Made by a program: the position numbers and the translations under genes. Under the pieces are notes generated by a model. That model ran no database searches. It saw nothing but the letters and a program-made list of their open reading frames with translations, and was not told the origin of the DNA. A DNA stretch of 64,000 bases from Streptomyces niger (GTDB lineage Bacteria; Actinomycetota; Actinomycetes; Streptomycetales; Streptomycetaceae): NCBI RefSeq assembly GCF_000718305.1, contig NZ_JOFQ01000017.1, positions 124,001 through 188,000 of the forward strand, given 5' to 3'. Below, one piece after another: positions 63,739 through 64,000 of the stretch. Each line of letters begins with the position of its first letter. Position 1 is the first letter of the stretch.

Positions 63739-63796
63739 CGGTAGCCGGGACCACCGACAGCGGCTACTCAGCTGCTGCCCGCGTTCCCGGCTACCG
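63739..63796. other. Inverted repeat between argH and the TPR gene
   Basis: Perfect 12-bp arms cggtagccggga (63739-63750) and tcccggctaccg (63785-63796) with a 34-nt loop. Next to it is an 8-bp palindrome pair, gaggtacc (63803-63810) and ggtacctc (63814-63821). Either may terminate argH transcription on the minus strand. Confidence 0.55.
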
Positions 63797-63826
63797 CGGA
63801 GGGAGGTACCGCAGGTACCTCAGGGG

Positions 63827-64000
63827 TTACTTCTGCTTGGCCGTCGCCCAAGCCTGCTGTGTCGCCAGGTCCGCCTTGACCTCGGCGAGCTGGGTGGCGA
63901 CCGCCGAGGGGGCCGTGCCGCCGCGGCCGCTGCGGGAGGCGAGCGCGCCGGGGACGTTCAGGACGGTGCGGACCTCGGGCGTCAGGTGCTCGGAGATCTT
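63827..64000 (-). CDS. argH: Argininosuccinate lyase (C-terminal 57 residues; gene runs off the window)
   Basis: Open frame to the right edge, ending in TAA at 63827. The residues ISEHLTPEVRTVLNVPGALASRSG ... GGTAPSAVATQLAEV match the conserved end of actinobacterial ArgH (LTPEVR ... GGTAP), which makes arginine and fumarate from argininosuccinate. Only the tail is visible, so the call rests on this signature. Confidence 0.85.
   Translation of the reverse strand, partial: KISEHLTPEVRTVLNVPGALASRSGRGGTAPSAVATQLAEVKADLATQQAWATAKQK

Overview
The window is a high-GC actinobacterial chromosome segment, almost certainly Streptomyces. The evidence is the strong G/C preference at third codon positions, frequent GTG and TTG starts, and the streptomycete sporulation gene ssgB. 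From memory, the gene order matches the S. coelicolor relA-to-argH core region: relA-apt-secF-secD-yajC-ruvB-ruvA-ruvC-yebC-pdxT-pdxS, then pimA/patA/pgsA, thrS, ssgB, cobT, metNIQ, glpQ and argH. No rRNA, CRISPR array, prophage or complete insertion sequence was seen. Both ends cut a gene: relA on the left and argH on the right, both on the minus strand.

Region by region. 1-11.7 kb holds a minus-strand housekeeping run: stringent response (relA), adenine salvage (apt), the Sec accessory membrane proteins (secF, secD, yajC), Holliday-junction processing (ruvBAC), a YebC regulator and PLP synthase (pdxST). 11.8-23 kb holds the phosphatidylinositol-mannoside precursor genes (pimA-like, patA-like, pgsA), a HIT-family protein and thrS; an EF-G-like GTPase and a large membrane protein are inserted there in the opposite orientation. 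23-29.6 kb is a more accessory stretch: a DinB remnant, a DUF4365 protein with an OB-like partner, an exonuclease, two identical tRNA-Val(CAC) genes, ssgB, a CGNR regulator and small membrane proteins. 29.8-39.4 kb has a DsbA-like protein, a double GNAT protein, pabB-pabC, a five-tRNA cluster (Gly, Cys, Val, Val, Val), a serine/threonine kinase with repeat-rich linker and a TrmH-type methylase. 39.5-48 kb holds sirohaem and cobalamin genes: cysG, a very long BluB-CobT fusion, and cobL. 48-51.3 kb is a methionine ABC importer (metQ, metI, metN) preceded by a short Met/Cys-containing upstream ORF. 51.3-64 kb holds a HAD phosphatase gene broken by a small palindromic element, membrane and GNAT proteins, an ECF-like sigma factor, a Tat-exported phosphodiesterase, a PlsC-like acyltransferase, a TetR-MFS efflux operon with a visible operator, and a 1554-residue TPR membrane protein beside argH.

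Points that stand out: (i) the putative attenuator uORF upstream of metN; (ii) the 900-residue Ala/Glu/Pro-rich extension on BluB-CobT; (iii) the giant TPR protein; (iv) the DUF4365/OB-like gene pair; (v) small palindromic elements inside genes, one of which destroys a HAD gene; (vi) several start codons that each lie 7-8 nt after a TANNNT hexamer, suggesting leaderless transcripts; (vii) minisatellites in intergenic DNA, including a tandem copy of a gene's own 3' end. Functional calls come from reading motifs and from knowledge of protein families; no database search was run.
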